Below, piece by piece: positions 1 to 9,990 of a DNA stretch of 64,000 nucleotides (position 1 is the stretch's first letter; every line of letters starts with the position of its first letter). This DNA comes from Dromiciops gliroides (Eukaryota > Chordata > Mammalia > Microbiotheria > Microbiotheriidae), in contig NC_057861.1 of the NCBI RefSeq assembly GCF_019393635.1, positions 58,698,532 through 58,762,531 on the forward strand, in the 5' to 3' direction. The position numbers and the translations under genes are program-made. A model generated the notes under the pieces. That model was not told the origin of the DNA, did not search any database, and was given only the letters and a program-made list of their open reading frames with translations.

Positions 1-657
1 TTGCCTATGGTATCACCCTTTATGCCTAAAACATGTATCCAGGGGCAGCTAGGTGGCGCAGTGGATAAAGCACTGGCCCTGGATTCAGGAGTACCTGAGT
101 TCAAATCCGGACTCGGACACTTGACACTTACTAGCTATGTGACCCTGGGCAAGTCATTTAATCCCTATTGCCCTGAAAACAAAAAAACAACAACAAAAAA
201 ATCATGTACCCATTTTGACCTTATTTTGGTATGTAATTACAGTGTAATATGTTGGTCTGTGCCCAGTTTCTGCCATACTATTTTCTAGTTTTCCCAGCAG
301 TTTTTGTCAAATAGTGAATTCTTATCCCAGAAGCTGGAGTTTTGGGATTTATCAAACAGCATATTGCATAGTCATTTACTGCTGTGTCTTGTGTGCCTAA
401 CCCATTCCACTAATCTACCACTCTATTTCTTAGCCAGTACCAAATAGTTTTGATGGTTGATGCTTTATAATATACTTTTAGATTTGGTATAGCTAGGCCA
501 ACTTCCTTTGCATTTAAAAAATCAATTCCCTAGATATTCTTGACCTTTTGTTCTTCCAGATGAATTTTGTTATTATTTTTTCTAGCTCTATAAAATTATT
601 TTTTGGCCGTTTGATTGATATGGCATTAAATAATTAATTCAGGTAGAATTTTCATCC
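1..657 (-). mobile_element. L1 ORF2 fragment, antisense, split by a SINE
   Basis: The T-rich text resembles antisense L1 ORF2, including the stretch around CAGATGAATTTTGTTATT. A closely similar block recurs at about 33770-34190 in this window, confirming it as repeat. The SINE at 42-201 interrupts it. Confidence 0.75.
42..201 (+). mobile_element. tRNA-derived SINE (WSINE1-type), full length
   Basis: This is the dominant repeat of the window. It starts GGGGCAGCTAGGTGGCGCAG. A polymerase III box A lies in GTGGCGCAGTGGATA, and box B is GTTCAAATCC. The body contains the CTGTGTGACCCTGGGCAAGTCAC core shared with MIR/CORE SINEs, and an A-rich tail ends it. The flanking duplication is CATGTATCC / CATGTACCC. 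Confidence 0.92.
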
Positions 658-1353
658 AAAGTTTGCTTCTTGAGGCATCAATGCTAAAACTGTCTGCAAA
701 CACCAATGCTAGAACCCTAGAATGGGCAGGGAAGTTCATTCCTTTTATACCTTGGAGGCATCAATGCTGTGTTGGCTGCAAAGACATGGGTTTTGTTTTG
801 TTTTTTGTTTGTTTTTTGGTGGGGCACTAAGGGTTAAGTGACTTTCCCAGGGTCACACAGCTAGTAAGTGCCAAGTGTCTGAGGCCAGATTTGAACTCAG
901 GTCCTCCTGAATCCAGGGCTGGTGCTTTATCCACTGGGCCACCTAGCTGCCCCCTGCAAAGACACATTTTGGAAAGCTGAGATGTCAAAGAAGCCTTTTA
1001 GACCTTTTGAACTCACAAGGTTAAATTCCCTTCACAGATTAAAGAGCTTTTCTAAGAGCACTGAGGCAGAGAGACCAGAACTGAAGCTGACAGATCTTTT
1101 GGAATCCCTCTTAAGACAATCTAAGAGCTTGTTAGCCAACTGGAACCAGTTACAGAATGTCTATGCATGCTCCACAGTCTCTCTCTCCCAGACATGTCCT
1201 TTACTTATTATCATGATTCTACTGGAAGTAAGCCTCCCAGGTCCTCCATGTGGAGAGAGGCTGTCCCAGGGGTGCTCTGTTCATGTTCTAGATCTCTCCC
1301 TCCTCTGATTACATTTCGAGTTTATTTATGGATTATTTTGTCTATTTCAAACA
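658..1353. other. Unassigned sequence around a SINE
   Basis: The phrase GAGGCATCAATGCT occurs twice (about 673 and 749). There is a TATA-like CCTTTTATACC at about 741-752 and an inverted AATAAA near 1322. It could be a decayed LTR, but no clear TG/CA ends are seen. No splice-bounded exon is evident. The long reading frame at 922-1308 partly reads through an antisense SINE and is not a gene. Confidence 0.35.
788..953 (-). mobile_element. WSINE1-type SINE
   Basis: Antisense full-length copy with a T/G-rich tail at 789-820. The perfect 11-base duplication CTGCAAAGACA is at 777-787 and 954-964. Confidence 0.92.
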
Positions 1354-1545
1354 AAGGGAGGCAGTGTGGTATAATGGATAGAGTTGACCTAACAGCCCGG
1401 AAGACCTGACACATACAAGCTCTCTGACCCTGGGCAAGTCACTTAACCTCTTAAAGTTCATAGCAATTAAGACTCTAAGTCCTAGGGAAGGGTAGAGGAA
1501 CTTTTCTCACCTAGGAGATCCCTATACCCAGGGATATACTGGTAA
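1354..1545 (+). mobile_element. tRNA-derived SINE, family with CTCACCTAGGAG 3' part
   Basis: The head AGGCAGTGTGGTATAATGGATAGAG differs from WSINE1. The 3' part (TCTAAGTCCTAGGGAAGGGTAGAGG, CTCACCTAGGAGATCCCTATA) belongs to another marsupial tRNA SINE. A stray 3'-end match, GTGAAATCACAGGTCTAGTCCC, lies at 1701-1723. The copy may therefore be split by an insertion at about 1560-1695. Confidence 0.7.
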
Positions 1546-1764
1546 ATGCCTAACAATTGGTTCTCTGAAATTACATGACACACTTTTAAGTTTAATCTGC
1601 ATTAGGAACATTTTTTTGGTCACTTTGGGTCCAATCAATAAACAACAAATCAAGCCCTAGACCACATGAGTGGGGTAGGAGCTGGCTCCAGCACCCCCTG
1701 CGGTGAAATCACAGGTCTAGTCCCCCTTATTCTCATATAAGAAGCTAAGTTCTGGCTGTTAGAA

Positions 1765-1910
1765 ACATTCTTGGATTTCGTGTTGAAAGGAACTTAGTCC
1801 AATCCTTCCATATTTATAGATAAGGAAACTGATGCTCAGGAAGGTTTCAGTCACTTGTCCAGTGTCAAGGAGGTAAGAAAGAGCAGGGGCCTGGCCCTAT
1901 GCCTCCACAT
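1765..1910 (-). repeat. MIR-like relic
   Basis: Antisense text of the form 'agtccaatcc...gataaggaaactgatgctcagg...cacttgtcca' matches the ancient MIR-like family seen repeatedly in the window. Confidence 0.55.
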
Positions 1911-2104
1911 ACATTTCCATTGTAACAAAGGGCATTGGAAAATCAAATGTGAAACATATGTGCATATGTGTGTGTGTGGTTTTTTGAGTAATAAATCTTA
2001 TCTAAAATGATTTCAGATAAATGCCAGAAACATAAGTATGAAATACATCAGCAGGTAATTCTGAGATATTTAGATTTTGGAAACTTGAATTTTGATAAAC
2101 TTTG

Positions 2105-2335
2105 AAAAAAATGTAATTTTATTTATTTTTTGGTTATGGGCCTGTGATTTCCTCTGTATGGGCATCTTCCAGTGTGCAAATTCCCTCTGTCATTGGCAAC
2201 TTTTCCATAATTTATAATTTTAAGTGTTGCCTGGGGCACTGAGAAGTTGAGGGCATTGCCTAAGCCATGACACCAGAGTGTGTCAGAGACAGTACTAGAA
2301 CCTGATTCTAAGGTTGGCTCTTTAGCTAGTTTCTT
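2105..2335 (-). mobile_element. tRNA SINE, same family as 1354-1545, antisense
   Basis: The phrases TTGCCTGGGGCACTGAGAAG and CCTCTGTATGGGCATC are the antisense of the 3' body of the second SINE family. It is clearly diverged and therefore old. Confidence 0.55.
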
Positions 2336-2344
2336 CAAATTATT

Positions 2345-2640
2345 ACTATTATTTATTATGAGTTAGAACCCTGACGAGGACCCCCAGCCCATTGTTTGAC
2401 TAAATCCTCTTGAAGACAAGTGAAATGGGTTTCCTACAATTGCCGTGGCCCTTAGGAAAATTTCTACCCCAGTCTAGTCTTGCTTCCCATTCAGAATAGA
2501 GCCTGTGGAGCTGTGAAGAGTACTTAGATAACATGTCAAAGGACAGCAATAACTTATGAAACTCACAGTATAAGTGAAGTACAGGGTGTGACAGACATAC
2601 CTGCAGCAGAACAATTTTGCTTCTTTTCCTTTATTGTTGG
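2345..2640. other. No feature recognised
   Basis: Plain AT-moderate sequence without an ORF, repeat phrase or regulatory cluster that I can support. Confidence 0.5.
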
Positions 2641-2830
2641 TAATTTTCTACTTCTATTTATTCTAACCTTTCCCCCTTCCCCACAAATGATTTATCTTTC
2701 TTTTTCACCCTTTTTTCTTTCAGTTGTTACCCTAGGAGGCCAAAGACTATACCTTGTAAATTTCAATAACCTCCATGCCAAGCAGGTGCTCTGCATACAA
2801 GTGGCATTTAAAAAATGTTAAACTGGTAAA
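2640..2830 (+). repeat. L2 3' end
   Basis: The segment with 'gaggccaaagactataccttgtaaatttc...cctccatgcc...gtgctctgcat...aaatgttaaactg' follows the typical L2 3' terminus. The pyrimidine tract and AG before it mimic a splice acceptor. Confidence 0.6.
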
Positions 2831-3545
2831 ATGTATTACTGAAATATATGTAAAATGTCAATGTTCTATCTTGAGATAAAAACTCAGTCTTTTACATTAC
2901 TTACCTTTTTTAAAAAACAAAAACATGGAAACCCTGTTTCTTTTCAATTGTGTATGGGCCCATGATAAAAAACAAAAAAACAGGTAAAAAAAATAAAACA
3001 AACAGGTAAGGAAAAAATTTAGAGACTACAGGGGCAGGGCTTGTTTAACCCAACTTATTTTGTTAGATCATTCCTATCTACAAATGAGTTAGTTTCCAAC
3101 TATAACATACTTCCCAATGGGAAAATTGGAATAATCAGTGAAAAAAGTAATGCTAATACTCATGTATATTATTCAACTGTATATTGTTTTGGAACTTTTA
3201 ACATCAAAGGGTGAGATCTGTAAAGACCTATGAAAAAAAATGGTTTTTTGCAACTAAAAATGCTAAAAATGCAACTAGCCTATGAACTAATGAGTATGGA
3301 ACAGAGGGATCCCCTTTTAAACACATGGTTCTCATCAGTGGACTCCTTTGGATTCCTTACTGAGGTTTTGCTTTCAAAAACAAATTCAATTAATATTTCC
3401 AGAAATGGAAGTTCAGAATGCATCAAGCTGTTTCCCACCATACTAACAAAACCCTGGGAGAGGAGGGCTGAGATTTCTTTGGCCTCAATATTGAGTAGTC
3501 TCATATTCTCCCATATGAGGGAGCTCCCATATGATGGCATTCATC
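2830..3545. other. Unassigned AT-rich flank
   Basis: A-rich simple tracts occur at 2915-3010. Overlapping short reading frames on both strands at 3230-3560 show no recognisable protein. No exon is supported. Confidence 0.45.
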
Positions 3546-3547
3546 TC

Positions 3548-3605
3548 AACATTTTATAAAGTGCATACTAAGTGCTAGTTACTGTGCTAAATGCTGAGGA
3601 TTTAT
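3548..3605 (+). repeat. Fragment of unnamed medium-reiteration family
   Basis: The phrase 'actaagtgctagttactgtgctaaatgctgaggat' recurs at 24180, 27780 and elsewhere as the 5' start of this family. Confidence 0.55.
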
Positions 3606-3802
3606 GGATGAATTCAGTCACACAGCCTTTGAAGAAACAAATATCCTTGAAGGATTTTTTGACAAGTGGATATGTGGAAGGAGATTTTCCCCATAAGATA
3701 GGCAGAGTTTGCAAACAACAAAGGCATAACACTCAGATAAGATAGAGAGTGGTGAGTTGTGCATGGTGTGGGTAAAGCTGAGGCATTAGAAATAAAGCTG
3801 GA

Positions 3803-3956
3803 GGGGCAGCTAGGTGGTGCAGTGGATAAAGCACCGGCCCTGGATTCAGGAGTACCTGAGTTCAAATCCTGCGTCAGACACTTAACACTTACTAGCTGTG
3901 TGACCCTGAGCAAGTCACTTAACCCCAGTTGCCTCACTAAAAAAAAAAAAAAAAAA
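3803..3956 (+). mobile_element. WSINE1-type SINE, CAATTGCCTCACTAAAA subfamily
   Basis: Complete copy with an 18-base A-tail. AAAGCTGG flanks both ends. The antisense ORF across it is a SINE translation, not a gene. Confidence 0.92.
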
Positions 3957-4149
3957 GCTGGGGAAGGGTATGTTAGAGTCTCAGCTCCAACATATTGGTT
4001 TTTAGGGTGGATATTAAAGTTTACAAGACGGCTTTCAGGACTGGCGGGTGAAACCCCTTTGAAAAATATGCTTTTAAACTTTAAAGTGCAACACTGATAT
4101 GGACTGATAATAATTTCTCTTAGTTTTTCTCTTCCTAATATAATTTCAA

Positions 4150-4300
4150 CAAACACCAAGCATCTAATATGTGTAAGGTACTATGTTAAGTTTTTGGGGA
4201 TAACATATATCAAAGTCCCTGACCTTAAAGAGTTTGCACTTTACTTGCAGGATACAACATGAACACAAATACATATAAGAAGGAAAATTGAGGAAGAGAT
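4150..4300 (+). repeat. Unnamed medium-reiteration repeat, 5' part
   Basis: Text of the form 'aagcatctaatatgtgtaaggtactatgttaag...ccctgaccttaaagagtttgcac' matches the family's 5' start. Confidence 0.6.
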
Positions 4301-4309
4301 CGCTAACAA

Positions 4310-4660
4310 TTTCTTTTTTTAATTACATTTTAAAAATTATTCATTTTCAGTTTCAATTCTTTCCCTCCTGTTCCTGCCCCACCATTGGAAAGGCAAGAAG
4401 AACATTATACATATGAAGTCATGCAAAATATATTTCATTAGCCATGTTACGAAATAACAAAACAACAACAACAATAATAATAAAAGTGAAAGAATACATG
4501 CTTCAATCTGCACCAAGAATTTATCAGTTTTCTGGAAGTAGAAACATTTTTCATATTGAGGCCTTTGGAATTGTGGATCATTGTACTGATCAGAGTAGCT
4601 AAGTCTTTCATAGTTGATCATCATTACTGCTACTGTGTACCATGTTCTCCTAGTTCTGAA
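4310..4660 (-). mobile_element. L1 3' end, antisense
   Basis: The 3'UTR and C-terminal ORF2 pattern shared with 36725, 37670, 52870 and 62230: a T-rich start, CCCTCC-type tract, 'atgcttcaatctg', then 'ttggaattgtggatcattgtactgatcagag'. Confidence 0.8.
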
Positions 4661-4879
4661 AACCATAACAATTGGGTTTTTTAGGGTGGCATCTGAGGTG
4701 GGTCCTAAAGAGATAAGGTTTCTAAGAGGTAGAGATGAGTGAACATTGGGACTATGGCCTAAATGAACACATGGAAGCAGGAGATGGAGATAGGAGTTGA
4801 TAATAGCTAGTAGCAGTACAATTTGGCTGAAACGAGTGAAGGTGAATAGTAGCTTCAAAGGTAGGTGGGAATCAGATTG

Positions 4880-5330
4880 TGCCAAGTATGGAATTCATAT
4901 TTTTTTTCCCTAGAGCTAACCAGGGAGCCACTGAAGGATTCTGAGTTGTCAGATTAAGAAGCAGAGGGGAATATGCAATGAACTATTTAGTCTCCCAGAA
5001 TTTCAGACTCAACAAAACTACTGTGCACTTACAATGTGTAAAGTGCTAGGTAAACTAGTTGAAAAGGAGCACTACTCACTTGTAAAGAAATGATCGTTTA
5101 CTGAGAGGAAAAAGAGGTTACTGAAATAAGTATAGCATAAAGTGAAATAGGATATGGCAATGTAGATCCTGACAGCTCTAGAAATGTTTGAGGAAGAAGC
5201 CCTTTCAGCTTTGAGATCATGAAAGGCTTCAAGTATGAGGTGGCACTTGACCTGAGCTTTGGAGAGGATTTTGACAGTCGAGGAGGAAGTGCTCTCCAGG
5301 CATAGTCAGTGGCTTGTTAGAATGCACCGA
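4880..5330 (+). repeat. Unnamed medium-reiteration repeat, middle part
   Basis: Phrases such as 'ttgacctgagctttggagagg' and 'gtgctctccaggcatag' match the 'type of repeat that recurs at 60345 and 63715. It ends just before the CpG island. Confidence 0.55.
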
Positions 5331-5917
5331 AGTGGGAGGAGATGGGCAACAACTTAACAGCCCAGTTTGGCTGGCAGAGAAGGGCAGTCCTGTCTGCAAA
5401 GGTAGGTCGGGGACAGGCTGGCAACGCTGGCCAAGCCCAGGAGCCTCTCTTTTAGCCCAGGGGCAGGCTGCTGAACACAGAAGCCTGGGGAGCTCCCTAG
5501 CGCCTTAGGAAGATATTTTGTAAAGAGTAGTGGGATGTCGGGCTCGAAAGGGGCCTCACCCCCTCCATTCAGAGGCCCAGGGAGGGCCTGAGACTGGCGG
5601 CGGCTCACACCACGAGTGGGCGGCCGAGTAGGGTGGGGGTGGAGTATAAGGGGGAGTTCAAAGCCAGCGGCCAAGGGAGGGGGGATGGGCTTCTCGGGGT
5701 GCCAGGGCCGGGAGCAGGCGCCTCCGTGGGCCAGCCTAGCCCAGGGCGCCCTGGCCTCCTCGGCGGCTGCCAGGAATGCGCTCCCGGGGCTGCACGGTGA
5801 GCGGGCAGGCTGGGGAACTTCAGCTTCCCGGCGGCGGCCTCCAGAGGGACAGAGCCGGTTTCCCCGCTAGCTATCTTCCTTCCCCCCTTCTTTCCTTCCC
5901 CCTCCCAGCAGCTGCTG

Positions 5918-5940
5918 CCGCCGCCGCCGCCGCCATCATT
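5918..5940 (-). promoter_or_regulatory. YY1-like ATGGCGGC motif within a CCG repeat
   Basis: Read on the minus strand this is ATGATGGCGGCGGC, close to the YY1 consensus, next to a short (GCC)n run. YY1 sites of this form often sit at transcription starts. An antisense transcript from here is possible but there is no other evidence. Confidence 0.25.
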
Positions 5941-6000
5941 GCAGCCACCCGGTCCGCCCGCCCCCTCGACTTCGGCTGCACATGCGTCCAAGGGCCTGCA

Positions 6001-6012
6001 GTGGGCGGGGCA
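6001..6012 (+). promoter_or_regulatory. GC box
   Basis: GTGGGCGGGGC is a consensus-like Sp1/KLF element in the upstream half of the CpG island. A second, inverted CCCCGCCCC lies at about 6174-6182. Confidence 0.4.
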
Positions 6013-6317
6013 TGAGAAGCGGGAAGGACGTCTCCGGGGGCCAGTCGGGGTGCCTCTGGCCCGGGTTGCCCACTTTTAGTGGGGCAGGTCCGCCCCCTCG
6101 TCCTTATCCGTACTCCCCTCCCCCTCCCCGTTACCTCACCAGCCGCTGGGCTCTACCCCTTTCCCAGCTGTTGCCCCGCCCCTCTTCAGGCCCACAACCA
6201 ACGGCCTCCTCCCTGGTCCAACCGCCTTTCAACGACCGTCCCACTCAAGTCTCGGACGGCAAGACAGAGGGGACGTGGGGGGGTGGGGGTGGGGGGGGAG
6301 GAAATTTTGGTGCTATA

Positions 6318-6331
6318 CGTGCGCATGCGTA
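6318..6331. promoter_or_regulatory. NRF1-like site (TGCGCATGCGT)
   Basis: The TGCGCATGCGT core matches the alternating purine-pyrimidine NRF1 consensus except in its last positions. NRF1 sites are typical of TATA-less CpG-island promoters of general transcription genes. Confidence 0.5.
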
Positions 6332-6345
6332 CGGCTTCTCTTGCG

Positions 6346-6370
6346 GCCCGGAACGGCGCGGGGCGGGGTA
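6346..6370 (+). promoter_or_regulatory. ETS-like site followed by GC box
   Basis: CCGGAA at 6348-6353 fits an ETS core. GGGGCGGGG at about 6360-6368 fits an Sp1/KLF GC box. They lie just downstream of the NRF1-like site, forming a compact cluster. Confidence 0.45.
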
Positions 6371-6633
6371 GCTTGGGGGAGGGAGGGCGAAGAAGGCTTC
6401 TTCCGGGACAGGCGGCCCTGCACCGCCCTGCGCGTGTCCGGGCCATAGGGGGCGCGCACGTTTCCCCCTGCCCTTGCTCTCCTCTCTCCCCTCCCTTCCC
6501 CGCCCTCCCTCCCTTCCTTCGTCTCCCCCCCCCACCTCCCAATCTCCTCAGCGTGGCGCCGGCGCTGCGTGCGGCGCGGGTTACCCAGAGTGCCTGGCGC
6601 GGGGGCAGCTCACTGGAGTTTGGTTCTCGAGGC

Positions 6634-6760
6634 AGCGGCGACGGCGGCGGCGGCGGCGGCTGTGGCGGCGGCTGTGGAGGAGGCTCCTTCCTGGCGGTGG
6701 CGGCTCCTCAGGCGGCGGCGGCGGCTCGGGCAGCTCAGGCGGCGGCGGTGGCTCCGGCTC
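6634..6760 (+). repeat. Imperfect GGC/GCG trinucleotide repeat
   Basis: Two GGC-rich blocks (about 6634-6677 and 6692-6755) sit just before the uORF and probably lie in the 5'UTR. Runs of up to about seven GGC units are interrupted by TGT, TCC and TCA. Such tracts vary in length and form G-rich structure. Confidence 0.8.
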
Positions 6761-6783
6761 CCCCCCGTCCCCCCGCGGGGAAC

Positions 6784-6819
6784 ATGCGGCTCCGCTCCCG
6801 GAGGCCGGCGAGTGAGTGA
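6784..6819 (+). promoter_or_regulatory. Upstream ORF of 11 residues in the MED26 leader
   Basis: An ATG at 6784 with A at -3 opens MRLRSRRPASE and stops at TGA 6817-6819, 84 bases before the MED26 ATG. It does not overlap the main ORF. If transcription begins upstream of 6784 it would sit in the 5'UTR and could lower main-ORF translation. The peptide is arginine-rich, which may only reflect GC-rich sequence. Confidence 0.6.
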
Positions 6820-6903
6820 CCCCCCGCCCGGTCCCCGGTTCCCTCTCAGCCTGCCCGCCCGCCAGCCCGCCGGCCCGGCCGCCCCCCCCGCCTCGCTCAG
6901 GCA

Positions 6904-6975
6904 ATGACAGCGGCTCCGGCCTCCCCGCAGCAGATCAGGGACCGGCTGCTGCAGGCCATCGACCCCCAGAGCAAC
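6904..6975 (+). CDS. MED26: MED26 exon 1 coding part (first 24 codons)
   Basis: The exon encodes a 24-residue N-terminus starting MTAAPASPQQ and ending AIDPQSN, which I recognise as the conserved start of MED26 (CRSP70). It ends at a codon boundary (phase 0) directly before GTAAGT at 6976. MED26 is a nuclear Mediator subunit. Its N-terminal TFIIS-like (LW) domain docks elongation factors and TFIID, and its C-terminus binds core Mediator. Only the first helix of that domain (about residues 10-20) is encoded here. The start ATG has G at -3 and A at +4, a moderate context, and is preceded by a short upstream ORF. The remaining exons, which in other mammals include one very long coding exon, are not in the window: no ORF of the needed size or matching sequence appears downstream. 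The recognition rests on remembered protein sequence, but an exact 24-residue run with a correct splice donor makes it very secure. Confidence 0.95.
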
Positions 6976-7559
6976 GTAAGTGTCCCGGGGGGCCGGGCCG
7001 CCCTGCGCGCACCGCGGCGGGGAGGGGGCGGCGAGGGCCGGAGCGCGGGTGGCGGGCGGCGGGCGGCGGGGCACTGGCCGCATGGGCCCCTTAACTCCTC
7101 TTCCCCTGCTCCCTAGCTCCGGGCACCGCGCCGTCTTGCTTCCCGAGCCCCGCCGGAGCCTCCGCTACTCGGGCCATCCCCCGGCCCGCACAGACCCAGT
7201 CCTGGCCGTCCGGACCCCAGCCCGGGGCCGCCGCCGGAGTGGTGCTATCCGGAGGCGGCGAGGGGTGGCTCGGCTACGCCGTGTACGCGAGACCGCGGCT
7301 TTGCGTTTGGGCCGTGAGGCCTGCGCTGGGGATTTGGGCTGAGTGATCGTTCCTAGGAGGGTTTGGGGAAGGGGAGGCATGGCTCAGGCAACCGGCTGTC
7401 CTTACTCCCTTCCCTGCGCCCTCTTCTCTTCCGGGGGGACACAGGAAAACCTGTCTCCGCCACCGAGGGATGGGAGGAGGCTGCGGAGCAACTGGTGTCT
7501 CCGGTCGCCCTCGAAATGCTTTCTGGAGCCCTTCTGCTGACCCCTGAGGCGGTTGTCCT

Positions 7560-8925
7560 GACTCTCCCTTCGGCCTCACTGGGAAGCCCGGTCTGGGGTG
7601 CTCAAGCCCATGTCTTTTGGGAGGAAACCCTGGAGGGCTTTCCCCTCGGAGCTAGAGCAGGGCTGCAGGATCTTGTTTGCTTCTCTTTATTTTTTTGGCC
7701 GGGGCGTTGGGGAGGGGGGATAGTTTGGGCATTCCTGGCTTTCCTTGGGAATCGGTAGTGGTGGTTTAGGGGTAGGAGCTCTGTTCGCTTGACTTCTAAC
7801 TCTGTGCTCTTGTTTCCATCGTCTATCTGTCGGAATAAAAGTCTTGCCACTAGTACTAACAGGCTCAGATTTGGGGGAGGGGACGCAGTATTTATTCTGG
7901 ATTTCTAATTTTGACTGTCTGACCCAGAATCACCCTAGAGGTTGGCCTACTCAGGCCTTTCATGGTGCAAAACCAGTGTGTTAGCTCAGGACCCCCTTTT
8001 GGGGATGTGGGCACTACATCATCACAGTTCTTGAGGGATTTTCATTTGTACATACAGACTGAAAGAACATATTCTTGTGGCTTTAATGTGTTGGGCAATA
8101 ATAGGAAGATGGGTAGCAGTTGATGGTGAGCTCCTAAGGTTTGAAACAAGGTATTGCATTTACTTAAAGACCAGGAAGTGATAGTTCCTATAGCTAATAT
8201 TCCATGGGCCAAAGTCAAATTCTCATTATATTTGGGCAAGAAATGCAGATTGTGTCTTATCTGTCTGAACAGGGAAATTTTTTATTTCTCCTTTAAGGTA
8301 TGTTGGGACAGTAGTAGTATGTTATCAAGAATTCTGGATGACTTTAATTGAAATACATTTCCTTGTACATTTTTGGCTAAAAATTGAGTGGAAGATTACG
8401 TTTGTGAGGTTTTGGACACATTCAGCCTATTTAAGTAAATATTTATCAAAGGAATTCTGTCATTAACACTGGGAGCCGAGAACTTCAAAAGCCCAGTATG
8501 ATAAAGTTGGTGATGGTAGTTCTTGAAGACTATTTTCTGCATATTTTTTATTGTTCTAGGGCAGAATTGCAAAAGAAATGCCAGAAAGTCTCCCCCCCCT
8601 TTTAATGCAACACTGTAATCTTTGATGTAGTTTAAAGCACATTGAATTTAAACTTGACAGTGAATACATTAAATCATGCCTGGCTTTTTATTTTCAACAA
8701 TACCAGAAGATGGTTCTTTCAATACTGAAAACTTAACACTACATATTAATGCCAGTTGAGTAAGTAATCTTAGTAGACTCAGAAAGAAATCTGATTGTCC
8801 ATAGGTGTGGAAGAAACCTTAGATAAATTGCATGACTTAAAGTGCTCCAAGGGACAGTTAAGAGTTGGAGGTGAAGAAGTAGAAAAGATGGATAGAAAAA
8901 AGGAGATGAATTTTCAGTGATCATA
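7560..8925. other. Proximal intron 1, mostly unique sequence
   Basis: This is the longest stretch in the window with no young SINE. It begins GC-rich, then becomes AT-rich by about 8000. It may hold promoter-proximal intronic elements, but none can be named from sequence. Confidence 0.5.
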
Positions 8926-9600
8926 AAGCTATTCAGTTCAACAATAAATTGCTTTGTGTAAGGCACTGCGTTTGGTACTGGTGATAAAAAGAAAAGAAAA
9001 AACAGTTCCTGCTCCCAAGAAGCTTGCTTTCTAATAGGAATATAAAACATATACAGAGATAAGTTAACACCTTAATTCAAAGAGGGAGTTCATACTAACA
9101 TTTGAGGGGGAGGGGTCATGAAATGTTTCATGGAGAAAGGTGAGCCTGCTAGGAAGCTCAGAATTCTAAGAGGATGGAGGGGAGGAAGAAATGCATTCCA
9201 GGATAGACACAGCCTGTTGGAAGGTATGGAGGTAGAAATGAATTACTGAGTTTAGGGAAAAGCAAGTAGGGCATTTTGGTTACAATGTACAATTCAAGAA
9301 GAGAATTAATGTTGTAATAATCCTGCAGGATAGATTCAGATTTTGAAGGGTTTTAATGTCAAGTTGAATTGTTTGTATTTTATCTTAGTGGCAGTTGGGA
9401 ACCACTGAAGATTTGTTAGCCAAGTGACATGGTCAGTCTTCTCCTTTAGGAAAATTATCTTGGCACCTTATGTGGACAATGAATTGGAGACAGGTAGGGA
9501 AATTTAGGTTTTGGGAATAGTCCAGGAGAGAGGTTTGTACTTGGATAGATCCAAGACCATGTGGTAGAGGTAGAATCAACAAAATACACAGTGGAAACTC
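8925..9600 (+). repeat. Unnamed medium-reiteration repeat, 5' and middle part
   Basis: The copy runs from 'aaggcactgcgtttggtactgg' through 'gttcctgctcccaagaagc' to 'gtgacatggtcag' and 'aatagtccaggag'. The order is the same as in the copies at 12000, 16240 and 60345. Confidence 0.7.
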
Positions 9601-9990
9601 TTAAACCAAATTAATTCAGACAAGGGCATTTTTTTAGGTAGGCACAGAATTTCTGATATTCTGGCTATGTTGTCTTGTTTTCTTTACCCTTTTTGTATTC
9701 TAGACATCCAAAGTTAAATGTTAAGGAAATTATAATAATCAGATTCTTTTTCATTTTCTCTTGAATCAGTTACTAAAGGTAGCTTTATGGTGTGATAACT
9801 GCTTACTGATTAAATTGGAAAAATTATTTTTAATTCCATGGGAAACCCAATATTTTGTTGTTTTTGTTTTTATAATTAATAGGAGTTTGGTATTGTCTTC
9901 TGTGTAGAAATGAGCTGGATCATCATGTGTCTTCAGGTTATTTTGTACTTTCTCATTACTTTCCTTCAACAACTTTGTAGTCCACCCAAT
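9600..9990. other. No feature recognised
   Basis: AT-rich sequence with short reading frames only. Confidence 0.5.

Larger units (their letters stand above)
5560..7560. promoter_or_regulatory. MED26: CpG island spanning the MED26 promoter and exon 1
   Basis: GC content rises sharply near 5400-5560 and falls after about 7560. CG dinucleotides are dense between, with no SINE or LINE insertions inside, unlike everything around it. No TATA box is seen near the likely start. This is the usual architecture of a housekeeping promoter with dispersed transcription starts. The exact start site cannot be read from sequence. The 5'UTR probably begins somewhere in 6550-6750. Confidence 0.9.

Noticed and set aside
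42-110. Possible tRNA genes (box A and box B)
   Set aside because: The boxes belong to the tRNA-derived heads of SINEs. No cloverleaf with an intact anticodon and acceptor stem was found.
2690-2818. Apparent splice acceptor and last exon (pyrimidine tract, TTTCAG, open frame to TAA), possibly of the neighbouring gene
   Set aside because: The downstream text follows the L2 3' end order, so the tract is part of an old repeat. No match to the expected neighbour SMIM7 is seen.
3614-4159. 181-codon minus-strand frame
   Set aside because: Its middle is an antisense SINE with a poly-Phe from the A-tail. The outer parts show no protein similarity.
4337-4885. 182-codon minus-strand frame with hydrophobic runs
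   Set aside because: The second half is L1 3' sequence with simple repeats giving poly-Leu. Not a membrane protein.
6079-6819. 246-codon open frame on the + strand in the CpG island
   Set aside because: GC-rich sequence has few stops. The composition is Ala/Pro/Gly/Arg repeats, it overlaps other long frames on both strands, and it ends in the uORF frame. No known protein.
6610-7083. 157-codon minus-strand frame over MED26 exon 1
   Set aside because: It is the antisense shadow of GC-rich exon and repeat sequence. No signal for an antisense gene.
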